Assembly (NCBI GenBank): GCA_947683425.1
Contig: CANTUQ010000101.1
Span: forward strand, 28,729,001-28,793,000
Length of the DNA: 64,000 bases
Origin: Excoecaria cochinchinensis
Taxonomy: Eukaryota > Streptophyta > Magnoliopsida > Malpighiales > Euphorbiaceae
Reading direction: 5' to 3'
Shown: piece by piece, positions 36,644-49,185 of the stretch
Layout of the letters: each line of letters begins with the position of its first letter
Numbering within the stretch: the stretch's first letter is position 1
Translations under genes and position numbers: made by a program
Notes under the pieces: model-generated
The model's database searches: none
Seen by the model: only the letters and a program-made list of their open reading frames with translations
Told to the model about the DNA's origin: nothing

Positions 36644-38356
36644 GATATTTAGAGTAATTTCCTTTATCAAAAGTTTCAACTTTATTAAATTAAACACACA
36701 CACATATATATATACATACACAGTTAGTGTAGCAGAGTATATGAAAATTCCAATATATATGTATATTGACAGGGCAGATTGACAATACTCTCTTGTGCTC
36801 CTGGTTTTGACTCTAAAGTTAGTTGAATAAATGACAAGAATCACCAAAATTAAAATCCAACTTGTAGCATTATATTCACGGACTTATATATTGCTATCAC
36901 TTTACCTACTAATAATAAGAACTGTATTATAAAAATCAACTGTTTTTGAGGATTGAAACCTCAATTATGTTTAATTATGCTGCACGCATATAGTGCAGTT
37001 TTTCAGCTGTATAATAATAATAATTATTATTTTAAATTCAAAATTTAATGCTAAGGGACCACATCCTTCTTTTTCTCTTTTTGTTAGGATAGGAAAAGAA
37101 ATCGAATTCTTAGCTAAAAATGGTTGTCCATGGCGGTGGAGAATATCTATATTTGAAGATAATAACAGGTTGGGAAAAGGAAGCAATACCAATGATAGGA
37201 TAGGAAGAGCATATGATTATATGGTTCTCTTAATCCATGGATTATATCATATGTCTACTAGCAAAAGTCATGATTTTTGTTTTAAATATATATTACTTTT
37301 CCAGCAAAATTATATTTTTAAATTAGTATAAGCACCTGATATATCAGCTTCAATTATTTATGATGAAACTAACCAAACCATGCATGTGCTGCTTCATTTT
37401 GTGATGCTCCATTAAAAGTTTGTTTTTTCAATTTTTAATTTTTCTCCATTAGAGTTGTGCTTCAACTCATTCCTTGATCGCAAAACATTCTATAGGTTAA
37501 TCCATATAAAAAGGTTTCGAATTTCGTTTTTACTTTAATTTGATTTATGCAACTAATAATGAATTATCATGTAACAAAAAGTACAGGGCCAATCAAGGTA
37601 TCAATGAAACTGTTACGGTTATTTTTGCTATGTTTTCTTTGTGTTTGTGAGTGTGTTCCAGTGCGTGCACTTGTAAACATGCTAGCAATGGCGTTGCATA
37701 TAGTTTTAGAACAAAGCCAGGATGATCTTATTGGATCAGTCAGACTGATCATTTGTATTATGATCAAATTAGAATGGTGGTTTTTTTTTCTTCTTCTCTC
37801 AAGCTTGTGATTTTTGTTTTTCTGGATTACAGATTATCATCCAACTTCTAAAACCAAACATGCATGTGTTGCATCTTTGGCTTATTCTGATATATCATAT
37901 AAAATCAATCTTAGTTAACAGCCTCTGCTATTGCTCTTTCTGGGAAGCTGTAGTTTCTCATGACATGGTGGGGAATTGCCATGTTGTTTAGCCATGTATT
38001 ATATATCCTAGAATAATTAGTGGAAGAAAAACTGATAAAAGAGAAACTTGGTAGTTTCTATACTGCAATTATAGAATAATACATTTTCCTATTGTACGTA
38101 CACAGGCATTTCAATGAAGTTCCATTTTTTTGGTCTGATATTTTGGGAAGGTTGTCAGGTTCTTGGATCAACTAATATAAAATCCAAAAGAAGAGTTTTA
38201 GCTTCAATTGAAAACAATTATTCATGCAAACTGGTTGTTCAAAAACTTCACTCTTTATATATATGTATATATGATCATTTTATTTGACAGAGAAAAACAT
38301 AATAATCTTTTTATTATACTCTAAATTGTTCCCTCCAACAAAGATAAATTAACTCA
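36644..38356. other. Intergenic region
   Basis: No gene recognised. Includes short (AC)n/(AT)n tracts near 36693-36720 and (AAT)n near 37012-37030. Open frames at 36993-37331 and 37547-37810 have no domain. Confidence 0.5.
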
Positions 38357-38575
38357 TCACTCTATTTTCACTTTATATAGATTAAGAAAATCGTCACATA
38401 TCTTATTAAACTCTTCAACACTTGCCAATCCAATCTCTTTTTCTTCATGAACAATATCATTCTGATATTTTTTTCTTTTACCATAACCAAAGAAACTTGC
38501 TCTGCTTCTTCTACTTTCTTCATCATTTTCTCCTCTGCAGCCTCCATTTTCTTTTCTGTATAAATAACAACTCAT
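38357..38575 (-). CDS. Possible short gene or last exon, unknown (72 codons)
   Basis: A minus-strand frame containing RRSRASFFGYGKRKKYQ and ending EEFNKICDDFLNLYKVKIE before TGA. The basic centre and EFNK-type end are unlike random AT-rich translation and faintly resemble C-termini of small plant DUF761-type proteins, but I cannot assign a family. TTTATACAG at about 38560 could be a splice acceptor. A long pyrimidine-rich leader-like stretch lies upstream on the same strand (38930-39190). It may be the terminal exon of a small gene whose first exon I cannot place. Confidence 0.35.
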   Translation of the reverse strand: MSCYLYRKENGGCRGENDEESRRSRASFFGYGKRKKYQNDIVHEEKEIGLASVEEFNKICDDFLNLYKVKIE

Positions 38576-39448
38576 TTATCCTCATTCTATATCATATGAA
38601 TATTGCCCATTAGACTAGAATTCTTTTACAATCAAAACTAGAATCTCATTGCACATAAGAAACATGCAATTTTTCCCTAGTTTGCAGCTAAATAAATGCA
38701 TTAAATTCAATACAAAAGGAAATAGAGAATAACTGAGTAACAACATAAAAAAAATAAATCTCACGTATAAAAGAACAAATTGAAGAAAAATTGACAATTT
38801 GCAATCTCAATTTCATGACAAAAAGAAAAATAATTAAATTAGAAAAAGAGCCCATTAAGATATTCACTTAAAACATGATTTTGAGATACAATCAAAGATT
38901 GAAAACGAAAGATTCAAGAGATAGAAGCTGAGATGAATGACTCAATCGATCGAATCAAAGAGTGTGAAAAAAGAAAATCAAAGACAGAAAACCAGAGATC
39001 CAAAAGAGAAAATCTGGGTAGATATACTGAATCAATCGAACCAGAGAGCGTGAGAAAAGAAAATAAAAGACAGAAAACTAGAGAGTAAGAGTAAAGGAAA
39101 AAATAGAAAGACGAAAGGAAAAAGGAAAACAAGAGGGAAATATTGAAAGAGATAACAGGAAACAAAAAAAGGAAAAAAAAAAAGATATTTATGAAATATA
39201 TTTAAAAAGGTTGTATAATTATGAAAAGAAAATTTAAAAAATGGTATTTTTGAAATAATACATAAAAAACTGTCATTTGGTGTAATTTCTTCTATTTAAT
39301 AACTTATTATTTGGGTTTGGCCTAGCTAAGATTGTTGGATTCGCTCCACCCTAAATAAGCAATCCATGTTCGAAATCAATGAAGCCCATTTTACAATGTT
39401 GTCCAAACATGTATTTAAATAAAAAATAGCCACTTGCTCACAGACTCC
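38576..39448 (-). other. Pyrimidine-rich (minus strand) leader-like stretch with a tandem duplication
   Basis: On the minus strand, 38930-39190 is strongly CT-rich. A segment of about 60 bp recurs at about 88-bp offset (38939-38998 and 39027-39085, plus-strand coordinates), containing TCAATCGA and AAGACAGAAAAC. It could be a 5' untranslated exon for the short frame at 38357, or simple sequence. The rest is AT-rich, leading into the UGT promoter. Confidence 0.35.
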
Positions 39449-39455
39449 TATAAAA
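39449..39455 (+). promoter_or_regulatory. TATA box of the first UGT gene
   Basis: TATAAAA 54 bp upstream of the ATG at 39503. Confidence 0.6.
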
Positions 39456-39502
39456 TACGAAGCTAAAGATTACAGATTAGCATAATAAACAAAAGAATTG
39501 CA

Positions 39503-41119
39503 ATGGAGCAAAAGAAAGGAAGAAGAATAGTTCTATTTCCATTACCATTACAAGGTCACATTAACCCAATGCTTCAGCTTGCAAATATTCTTCACTCCAA
39601 AGGTTTCTCCATAACCATAATTCACACCACCATCAACTCTCCTGACCCATCAAAACATCCTCACTTCACTTTCCATTTCCTCCAAGAAAATCTTTCTCAA
39701 TCTCAGGCCTCTTCAATAGACACCCTTTCTCTTCTTTTACTTCTTAACTCCAAATGCATTTCCCCTTTTCAAGATTGCTTGTCTAGGTTGTTGTCTGATG
39801 AATCTGAGGAGCCTGTTGCTTGCTTGATCTCTGATGCTATCTTTCACTTCACTCAACCTGTTGCTCGTACTCTCAAGATTCCAAGACTTGTGCTTAGGAC
39901 TGGCGGTGCTTCTTCTTTTCTTGTTTTTACCGCTTTCCCATTTCTCAGGGAAAAGGGCTACTTCCCTATACAAGGTACTTACACAATCTTCTTTTTGTAT
40001 GTTTAAAATCAAATCTATGGATCTGTTTATTCTAAAAATCAAATTTATGGATCTGTTTATTCTAAAAACTGAATCCTCTAGACTGGAACTGAATAATTCG
40101 TGCAAAAAAAATTGAATTATTCACGCTTGGATTCGAATTTTCGATTCTCGATTTCGATTCAATTTTGCACCCTAGTACTTACGAATTTGCCACTTTCTGT
40201 TGTTTTGATATCAGAATCTAAACTTGAAGAGGCAGTAGTAGAGTTTCCACCGCTGAAAGTGAAAGATCTTCCATTATTCTACAAATCCCTACCAGAATCA
40301 CTCTACCAATTAGTACTCAACATGACCAATGCAAGCAAGGCATCTTCAGGTATAATTTGGAATACATTTGAAGAGCTAGAGCAACAAGCACTGGCCACCC
40401 TTCGCCATGATTTTGGTATACCAATATTTCCTATTGGCCCATTTCACAAATGCCCCTTGCAACCCTCTTCAACCAGCTTATCATTACAAGATCAGACCAT
40501 TTCTTGGCTAGATCAACAAGCACCAAAATCAGTACTGTATGTATGTTTTGGCAGCATAGCAGCGATAGATGAATATGAGTTTTTAGAAATAGCCTATGGT
40601 TTAGCCAATAGCAACAAGCCATTTTTATGGGTTGTTCGACCGGGGTTGGTCAAAGGCTCGCAATGGGTCGAACTGCTTCCAAACCGGTTCATAGAGGAGT
40701 TGAATGGGAGAGGGCAAATCATCAAATGGGCTAATCAATTAGCAGTGTTGGCACATCCAAGTGTGGGTGGTTTTTGGAGTCATAATGGTTGGAATTCCAC
40801 ATTGGAAAGTATATGTGAAGGGGTTCCTATGATTTGTATGCCTATTTTTACTGATCAAGGGATCAATGCAAGGTATGTTAGTGATGTGTGGAGAGTTGGG
40901 TTGCAATTGGAGAATGGATTGTTGGATAGGAAGAAGATAGAGATGACCATTAAAACATTAATGGTGGAGAAAGAAGGAGAGGAGATTAGAAATAGGATAA
41001 TAGCTTTAAAGGAAAAGGCTTATCTGGCTCTAGGACAAGACGGGTCTTCCTGCCAATCATTGAATAGCTTGGTCGCTCATATTTTGTCATTGGATTCTAT
41101 TGTTTTTGAGACACAGTAA
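39503..41119 (+). CDS. UDP-glycosyltransferase, UGT76-like, copy 1 (458 aa)
   Basis: Two exons, 39503-39974 and 40215-41119, join at a phase-1 intron to 458 codons, the normal UGT length. It should transfer a sugar, usually glucose, from a UDP-sugar to a small acceptor in the cytosol. The catalytic His is H19 (LPLQGHINPM) and its partner Asp is D111 (ISDAIFHF). The 44-residue PSPG donor box spans 329-372 and keeps H19, W22, N23, S24, E27, D43 and Q44 of the box. It departs from consensus at box position 3 (WANQ instead of WAPQ) and at position 20 (SHNGWN instead of THCGWN). Overall motifs (FPLPLQGHINPM, LANSNKPFLWVVRPG, ICEGVPMICMP) resemble family UGT76. Copy 2 lies 5 kb downstream in the same orientation. 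The acceptor cannot be predicted. Confidence 0.93.
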
Positions 41120-41852
41120 GTTTATTTTTAGGCTAAAATAAAGTTTGTTGAGTATTTTAATTTTTATTTTCTTAGATTGAGTTTCTAAATTTTTATTTTA
41201 CCCTACATTAAATTTAATTTGCCAAATTTTTTATAAAATTATGAAGAAAATGAACTTAGTCCGAACGAACTTTCGAAAATTAGCTTGTAATAAGGTGTAG
41301 ATTGTTCAATTTATTATAAGAAGTGTTGCATTTTTATAACTAGTTTATATGTAATACTTAACATACTTTACAGTATTGGATATATCATATATGTGGCTTA
41401 ATATTATAGGACTAGTGATTTTAATATCATGTAAAGAAAATTGACTTGAATTTAACTTAATCTAAAAAGTTAGATTGTGAGATGACTGTCCGTCCAATCA
41501 ATTATAAGAAATATCATAGTTTTATAATTAGCTGAAATACTTATATACATTAAAACCATAAATTCATTTTTTTTTATTTTATTAAATTTTTTTTGGATTG
41601 AATATATATATAGTAAAATAATAGTTTAAGAATATAATGTAATGCAATAACAGTTTAGGGATTCCATAATAGAAAAATTGTGTGTATTTTTTTTCTTTAC
41701 TAAACAATAAATTAATGCGTTTAATAATTAAATATATCTAATTGATGCATTTGATGTGCACACTTGAATAAAAAATAATCTTATTTTTTATATTTTATAT
41801 TTTTTTATTCAACAATGTACATGGTGGAATTCAACGCAGCTATACTGCATAC

Positions 41853-42519
41853 TAGGGGTGAGCATGGTCGGTTAACCTGTCCATAAGCCCCAGTCCATTA
41901 ACCAGTCCATTAATATCGATTTTTTGAAATTCCAGTCCATTATCATCGGTTAATCAGTTCATCGGTTTCGGATTTTCGGATCGGTTACCCAATATTTTTC
42001 GGTTAACCACTATAATTATAAATATATTCATAAATAAAATTAAAATATTCAAGATACTTTAAAATTAAAATTTTTTCAATATAATATAACATTATTGTTG
42101 TTAAAATAAAAATATTTGGTGGATATAAGCAAATTTGTTTTTAAAAATTAATATTTAATAAGTAAATATATTAATCGGTCCATAATCACTTTTAATTAGA
42201 TAAATTGTTATACTTACTAATAGCCAATTAAAAAAACTTAAAAATTTTAAAATAATTAGTATAATGAAAAAAAGTACATGATTACGTTTAATTAGGATAA
42301 ATTATAATAAATTATTAAAAAATTAATAAATTAACTAAAAATTCGGTTTCGGTTCGGTTAACCAGTCACATGAGTCAAAAAACATTAACCAGTCCATTAA
42401 TATCGGTTTTTGCAAAACACTAACCATTAACCAGTCCATTACAATGGGTTAACCAGTCAATCGGTTCGGTTTCGAATTTTTTTTTCGGTTAACCAAGTCC
42501 ATCGATTTTTTTGCTCACG
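41853..42519. mobile_element. hAT-type MITE
   Basis: Left end TAGGGGTGAGCA and right end TGCTCACG (inverted, last bases lost). Subterminal CGGTTAACC motifs recur at both ends (CGGTTAACC near 41869 and 42485), and AACCAGTCCATTA is repeated inside. TGCATAC flanks both sides (41846-41852 and 42520-42526) as the likely remainder of an 8-bp target duplication. Non-coding interior. Confidence 0.65.
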
Positions 42520-43319
42520 TGCATACCATATTATTTAAAGAAGGCTTGAATTTAATTTTATAATTTTGTTAAATATTTAAATTTTGACAATAACTTGTTG
42601 AAAATCTTTACTTGTTATTTTTGTAAATAATAAATATAAATTTATATTATTTTTAAAAAATTAAAGAGTAAGATATTCGACTGCACTAATATGATATTTA
42701 AATAATTGTGATAAAAATATAAGTTTATATGCACAATGAAACTAGCTGAAAATGAAAATAGTTTTATAATATAAAAGCAGTATAATTGAGTATCACGCAC
42801 TTTAAGTTTTTAAATATAATATAAATTTTTATTTATTACTTATAAAATTAAAAAATATTAGTATTTTACATATTATTATTAAAAATTAAATATTAAAATA
42901 AATTATAAATTCAAATTCAACTGAAAGTATTTGAAGAGAGGTCGATGATAGCCTGTGTGTGAACATGATATAAGACGTGCATTTCAATGGGACAGAAAAT
43001 TGATTTGCAGCTTTCAATGTTGTCCCTCTTTTGTTTTTTTAGTTTTTTTTTTTCAAACGTTGTCCTTTTTGCCATTAACCAGACAAGATTCCTAGATTTT
43101 ATTGGGAGAAGTAATTTTTCATACTAAATATCTAAAATTTATAAATAAAATATTTCATTCATCCACACAAAAATATTTTTTTTTTATTTTTATCTATCTA
43201 TCCACTTTTTAAAAATATATTATATTTAAATATGAATTTTCAAATATATCTTTTATATTATAACTATTAGTTCGATTTTCAAAATATAATTAATAAATTA
43301 ATTGTCTCTGTGTAAGGAG

Positions 43320-43579
43320 AGAACAAAGATTTGATTAGGATGATTAACAAAGGTTTTTACTAAAATAGGGTGGGAAGATTAGTAAATCCGGGGGGGTTAA
43401 TTTGAAGACGCAGGACTTTGACTCAGTTGCCGCAGCTTTAAGCTGCGGCAACTCACGTCATCACATGCCACAGGGGACCCCTGCGCTTTGACGAAAATAC
43501 CCCCTTCCCCTCAATATTTTCAAAACCACCCTATTTCGGGAATAAATTTTAAGATTTGCCTTAGTCAAATCTTTGTCCC
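43320..43579. mobile_element. Mutator-type MITE with a central palindrome
   Basis: A perfect 9-bp duplication, TGTAAGGAG, lies at 43311-43319 and 43580-43588. Terminal inverted repeats of at least 12 bp (ACAAAGATTTGA / TCAAATCTTTGT) extend imperfectly to AAATAGGGTGG / CCACCCTATTT. The 260-bp element carries the palindrome GTTGCCGCAGCTT-T-AAGCTGCGGCAAC at 43426-43452. The 9-bp duplication indicates the Mutator superfamily. Non-coding. Confidence 0.75.
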
Positions 43580-45581
43580 TGTAAGGAGTGCATACTTATA
43601 AAAATATATGATAATAAATGAATTTAAAAGGAAAGCATGCACTTATTTGTAAATAGATATAATATCATTTATGTCCTTATGATGTTTTAACTCTAAAATA
43701 GAATAGAATAAAGGGACAATTTTTTAAGTAATATATATTTTTTTAAAATTAAAATAAAAGTGTTTTGAAAAATATTTATGATTTTTTGAGTTTTTTGGAT
43801 TGATACCGCAGTGGACGGCTACGGTATTGTGTTAGATCAGTTTGAAACCGTAGCACTAGCAGAATGTCGCGTTAGCTTTTACAGCTACCGGTCTGATAAG
43901 TTTTACATTTTTTTGATCAGTCTGCAGCTTTTACAGTTTATTTTTTTTGCCGGTCTGACAACTTTTACAATTTAGTTTTTTTTTTTTTGCAAAGAAGAAT
44001 TATTAATTTTTTTTTATAGAAATACTAAAATTTGCAGATAACACTAATGCAAGTGTAAATATTTTATTTTGGACATATATTGCTATTGAATTTTTTGTAA
44101 AAAAAAAAAATTACAAACTGAATCAATAAAAAATTATTACTATGTAATTAATTTGTAAATATATTTGTACATATAATATGTTGTTGCATTTTTATTTATC
44201 CAATACTTTTTAATCAGATATTTATCTAATATTACTGATGATAAATAATAGAGTTATCATTTTATGTTACTGTTACATGATTTTATTAAAAAAAAATTGT
44301 TACATGAAAATTTTTAAATAGACAAATAAAAGCAAATTGATTTTTTTAACACATCACTTAATTTTGTTATCGTGTAATTTATAGGTGTATTTTGTTAATT
44401 AATTTGTAGGTGTATTTTGATACAATTGTATATTTTGCAAGGAAAATTATATATTTGTTAAAAAGATGAAAATTATTAATTTAAAACGACATGATTTTGC
44501 AAGTTTCCATGAAAAAATATATTCTAGTAATAATAGATTATTTACTACGTGACAATTGTTCCTAATTTGTCCAAAATTTCCTTTAAAAACTTTAATTGCA
44601 CCCATTTTCTTAATAGAAATAGCAAATTTTGCAAAACAAAGTTAGATGTTTTCAATTGTTTCACTATTTTGGCTGATTTTTCGGTAGTGAGGAGTAGAAA
44701 ATTTTTTAACACTGAAACCACAACAGACTGTTACGGTTTCAGAAAAAACTTATTTTTGAAACTAATGGATTCCATATTTGGAAATTGCACTTATCCCAAA
44801 CCCACAAATATTTTTTCAAACATCCAAATTTTCTAAATAATTTTTAAAAAATATTACTTACAAAATTGTCCCTAGAATAAGAGTATACTTTCAAAACTTT
44901 CCTCCAAAAACTACATTTCTCTCCATGTAATTATGAAAATATTCAATGAAGCATTTAATAAGGGAAACTGGGAAAATGCATGATTAATTGTTCCATGACA
45001 AGCCTAGAATGCTCAGCTTAAGTTTAGCCTGGGAGTGAACAAGACAAAAAAACCACATGTAGTTGTCCTTGAACTATCTATGGACCCATGGTTGCAGATG
45101 ACAATAAATTTCCTGAGCATAAGGCCAATTTTGTAGGTAATAATTTAATTTGATCTGATAATTATATGCAACGAATTAACTCACCACCTTTTCTTCATTA
45201 ATTCAAGCTTTTACAGGACTGGCTATGGCGGACCATGTTATATAAATTTGTACTACATTTATATACTTATATCATTATTTTATCAATATATAATTGTCTT
45301 CAGCACTTGGTTACCATTAACAATAAAATTAAATTCAAATTTATAGAAAAGCTCTTTGTATAAATAAACATACAATATTGAAATTTTTGAAATTCAAAAG
45401 TTAATATTAAAGGTCGCAAGTGATGACACTAGCAAATTTGGCCACCTAAAAAAAAACACAGACAGATTCCATCACAAGAAGATTTTAAAGGTCAAATTAA
45501 TATTTAATAAAAAAAATATTATGCAGAAAATATCAGTATTAAGTTTAGAAGGCCATAAAAGTAGTAAATTCTTTTATAATA

Positions 45582-45849
45582 TATTCACTTCATTTTTTAT
45601 TATTTGTCACTTTTGAGTAAAATTTAAATTTTATTTATCTGTTATTTTTAGATTTTCAATATAATTTAATTTTTTTTTTCAATTTAATTTTCATTTTTAA
45701 TAAAAATTGACCAATTAAATTCATTTTTTTTACATTAAATTACTCAATATGTATTGAATCACTCATTTTTTTAAATTTAAGATTAATTAATATTTTTTAA
45801 TTATAGTGAAAATAATAACAGTGACAATTATAAAAGAATGGAGGAAGTA
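45582..45849 (+). mobile_element. Stowaway-like MITE (copy 1)
   Basis: Starts TATTCACTTCATTTTT and ends GAATGGAGGAAGTA, a diverged inverted pair, next to TA. The interior matches 10743 onward in the same orientation and 45856-46117 in reverse. Confidence 0.6.
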
Positions 45850-45855
45850 TAATAT

Positions 45856-46117
45856 TACTCCCTCCGTTCCTAAATAGTAGTCGCTTTTACTATTTTCACA
45901 AAAATTAAAAAGTATTTATTAGACATAAATTTAAGATAAAATTGAGTATTTCAATGTACAAATTTAAATCTAATTGGTTAATTTGCATTGGAAAAAAGCA
46001 TTAAATTAAAAAAATAAAATAAAATTATATTGAAAATGTAAAAGTAACAAATAAATACAATTTGAATTTTTATAAAAAATGACATATATTAAGTTATTAT
46101 ATTAAATGAATTAAGTA
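45856..46117 (-). mobile_element. Stowaway-like MITE (copy 2, inverted)
   Basis: Starts with the textbook terminus TACTCCCTCCGTTCC and ends with a decayed inverse (ATGAATTAAGTA). Its interior is the reverse complement of copy 1, only 6 bp away, so the pair could form a long hairpin transcript. Confidence 0.65.
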
Positions 46118-46279
46118 ATTAATAATTGCTGTCGGTTATTGATTATGACTGACTGACTGACTATTAATTCCATTATGAGTAAGATGAGCATGATTAGGTG
46201 GGGGCATGAGATATGCAATCTTAGTAGCAATGTAAGAAAGACAAAAAAAACTTAGAAGGAAGCGAAGGAAAACACAGTC

Positions 46280-48007
46280 ATGGAGAACATGGTAGAGTCT
46301 CATGGTTCGAAACAAAAGAAGAGTCTTAGAGTAATACTATTTCCTTTACCCTTACAAGGTCACATAAATCCTATGATTCAACTTGCCAACATACTATATT
46401 CTAAAGGCTTTTCTATTACTATAATTCATACTAACTTCAACGCTCTTGATCCATCAAATTATCCTCATTTCAATTTTCATTCAATTTTCGAAGGATCATT
46501 AGAGTCTGAGCCCTCAGTCGAAGAAGACGCAATATATCTTCTTTCAATCCTCAACGTCAAGTGTGTTGAGCCTTTCAGGAATTGCTTGGCTAAGTTGGTG
46601 TTAGATGTTAAAGAGGAACCTATTGCTTGCTTAATCACAGATGCTAATTGGTACTTCACACAAGCTACTGCTGAAGCTTTTAAGCTCCCAACAATTGTTC
46701 TAAGGACTAGCAGTGTCTGCTCTTTTCTCGGATTCGCAGCCTTCCCTCTCCTGCGAGACACTGGTTATCTTCCAATTCAAAGTGAGTTTATATAAATATG
46801 ATTTAATTTATATATATTTTTGTCTTGAATTTTTAATTGATCTGATTTATGATCCAACCCAAAAAACTCATGTTATAACTGTTTTAGTGAAAAAATGAAG
46901 TTTTGTTGTATTACTTATTCGACTCAGTAGTGATTTGGAAAATCACAAAGAATTTTAAATAGTGGAAATTTCTCTATATATGCTATTATCCGATGATATA
47001 TATGATTGGCTGTTCGTTAAATTTTTTTGTCATTTTTTTCTTTACGTGTAATTGTGTGTGCGAATTGCGATTTTCATAACAAAGTTTATTATGTGCCATA
47101 CTTTCATCTTGCAGAATGGAGATTAGATGAACCAGTTGAAGTTCTTCCACCATTAAAAGTGAAAGATCTTCCTATGATTCAAACAAGCAATCCTAACACT
47201 TTTTATCACTTGATGGACAACATGACGAAACTAATAAAAGCCTCATCAGGACTAATATGGAATTCATTTGAAGAGCTTGAGCAAGATTCACTCTCCAAAT
47301 TAAGCAAACAATTCCCAGTTCCAATTTTTCCGATAGGTCCATTTCATGAATACTTTCCAGCCTCTTCAAGTAGCTTGCTAACCCAAGACCAAACCTGTAT
47401 TTCCTGGCTAGATACTCAAGCTCCTAATTCTGTACTCTATGTAAGTTTTGGTAGCATTGCAACTATAAACAAAACTGAATTTCAAGAAATAGCTTGGGGT
47501 TTAGCGAATAGCAACCAGCCTTTCTTGTGGGTGGTTCGACCAGGGTTAGTCCATGGCTCGGAATGGCTCGAGCGATTGCCTGATGGGTTCATGGAGATGG
47601 TGGGTGGAAGAGGATGCATAGTGAAATGGGCTCCACAGCAACAAGTGTTAGCACATTCAGGCATTGGTGGATTTTGGACACATTGTGGATGGAATTCAAC
47701 TTTGGAGAGTATATGTGAAGGGGTGCCTATGTTATGTATGCCTAATTTTGGGGACCAAATGATAAATGCGAGATATGTGAGCCATGTTTGGAAAATTGGA
47801 ATTCATTTAGAGAATAAGCTGAAGAGAAGAGATATTGAATTTGCAATTAAGAGATTAATGGTGGAGACAGAAGGCCAGGAATTGAGAAAGAGGATTCTGA
47901 TCTTGAAGAAGAAAGTTGATCTTTGTCTAAAGGAAGAAGGATCTTCTTATCAATCCCTTGAGAATTTGATCAATTATATTTGTCATTTTTGCAAGCAGCA
48001 AGAATGA
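46280..48007 (+). CDS. UDP-glycosyltransferase, UGT76-like, copy 2 (464 aa)
   Basis: Exons 46280-46781 and 47115-48007 join at a phase-1 intron in the same place as copy 1, giving 464 codons. The catalytic His is H28 (LPLQGHINPM) and the Asp is D121 (ITDANWYF). The PSPG box (339-382) is fully canonical: WAPQQQVLAH, FWTHCGWNSTLESICEG and a terminal GDQ. The acceptor region differs clearly from copy 1, as expected after duplication and divergence. Predicted activity is glucosylation of a small hydrophobic acceptor in the cytosol. UGT76 members in other plants act on terpenoids, hormones and other metabolites, so the substrate is open. A slightly later Met (residue 4) could also serve as start. 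No frameshift or stop seen. Confidence 0.94.
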
Positions 48008-49084
48008 ATTTAATTATGTTTAGTGATTGTTGTTAAGGAAATATTATTATAAAGCCAGTTTTAGGTAGACAATATAGAAACATACTTTATATTAGTTTTC
48101 CATTTAGTATAGAATTATTGACATTGTATCATAAAACTGTTATTGTATAAATATCTATTATTATCATTAGTAATATTTGCGCTAAAAGTTAAGATTCCTA
48201 TCAACTGTAAGTAAAACATGTGTTTATGCAATTCATATGATTGTGATTTTAAATCAATTAATTATCACTTGAAGCTTTATGGCTAAAAAACAAAATTAAG
48301 AAGAGAATTCCATTTGAACTACTCTTCAAAAAATTAAAATTCATTTTATTAATTTGAGCTATAATAATTTTTATTAATATTTTAGTAAGTAAAACTTAAA
48401 CATATCCATATCGTCTTTTTTTGGGAAAGGTGTTAATATACTATCATCTCCCATGAGTTTATATACCCTTAACATTTATTTAAGCTCTAATTTATGCTTA
48501 AAGTTTCAAATTAAAAGACTTATCTACTCTTGAATGCACCCATAATTTTTAAATATTACATTTAAATTTTTAAAATAGGTAAAAACTATTAAACCTAATT
48601 TTTAAAAAGATAAAAAAGAATTTAAAGAATATAATGATTCTTAAAATTTTTTTTCGTACAATACGGAAGAATCCGCATACAGTTTCAAGTTAGAAAATAA
48701 TTTCGAATGTTCTTAAATAACTTTATATTTTTTAAAATTTTTAATATAGAGCATACCTTAATTGATATCGGCTATTAAAAATATTGAAATTTTTGAATAC
48801 AAATATAATTCTGATATTTTTATTTATTATGCGGTTGTTATTACTAAGGTAATGGGCTGTGGGACTTGGAGTCCAAATCAAACGATCGAAGAGTAAATAT
48901 ATTTCTCTCAATCGATGTTTGCCTTTGGAACCGATCAATTTCTTCAGGGTTTGTTTAATCGTCATTATCATATTGCAATCTTTCTTTCATACAATTCTCA
49001 GTTTTCCCTTTCATCTATTGCGAGATTATATAAAAAGACACTCCATTAAGTTAGAATTGTTTTTCATGTCCGCGAAATCGCATG

Positions 49085-49148
<64 letters not shown>

Positions 49149-49185
49149 TTAATTTGTTAGGTTGAGGCATATTCTGATTGAAATA
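48008..49185. other. Intergenic region and possible leader of the orphan exon
   Basis: AT-rich, then a less AT-rich stretch (48855-49080) with 5'-leader-like character. This is followed by a 57-bp (AT)n tract at 49088-49144 and a possible acceptor TTTGTTAG before 49161. Confidence 0.4.
49088..49144. repeat. (AT)n microsatellite
   Basis: Uninterrupted AT run of about 57 bp. Confidence 0.95.

Larger units (their letters stand above)
41120..46279. other. Intergenic region between the two UGT76-like genes
   Basis: AT-rich DNA carrying several MITEs (listed separately at 41853, 43320, 45582 and 45856). The 95-codon frame at 44549-44836 has no recognised domain. No further gene seen. Confidence 0.6.

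Noticed and set aside
36557..36847. Open frames with an 11-residue repeat
   Set aside because: Direct translation of the 11-bp minisatellite on both strands; not a repeat protein.
37547..37810. 87-codon frame with a Cys/Leu-rich stretch resembling a signal peptide
   Set aside because: No mature domain follows and the flanks are plain AT-rich DNA; chance is more likely.
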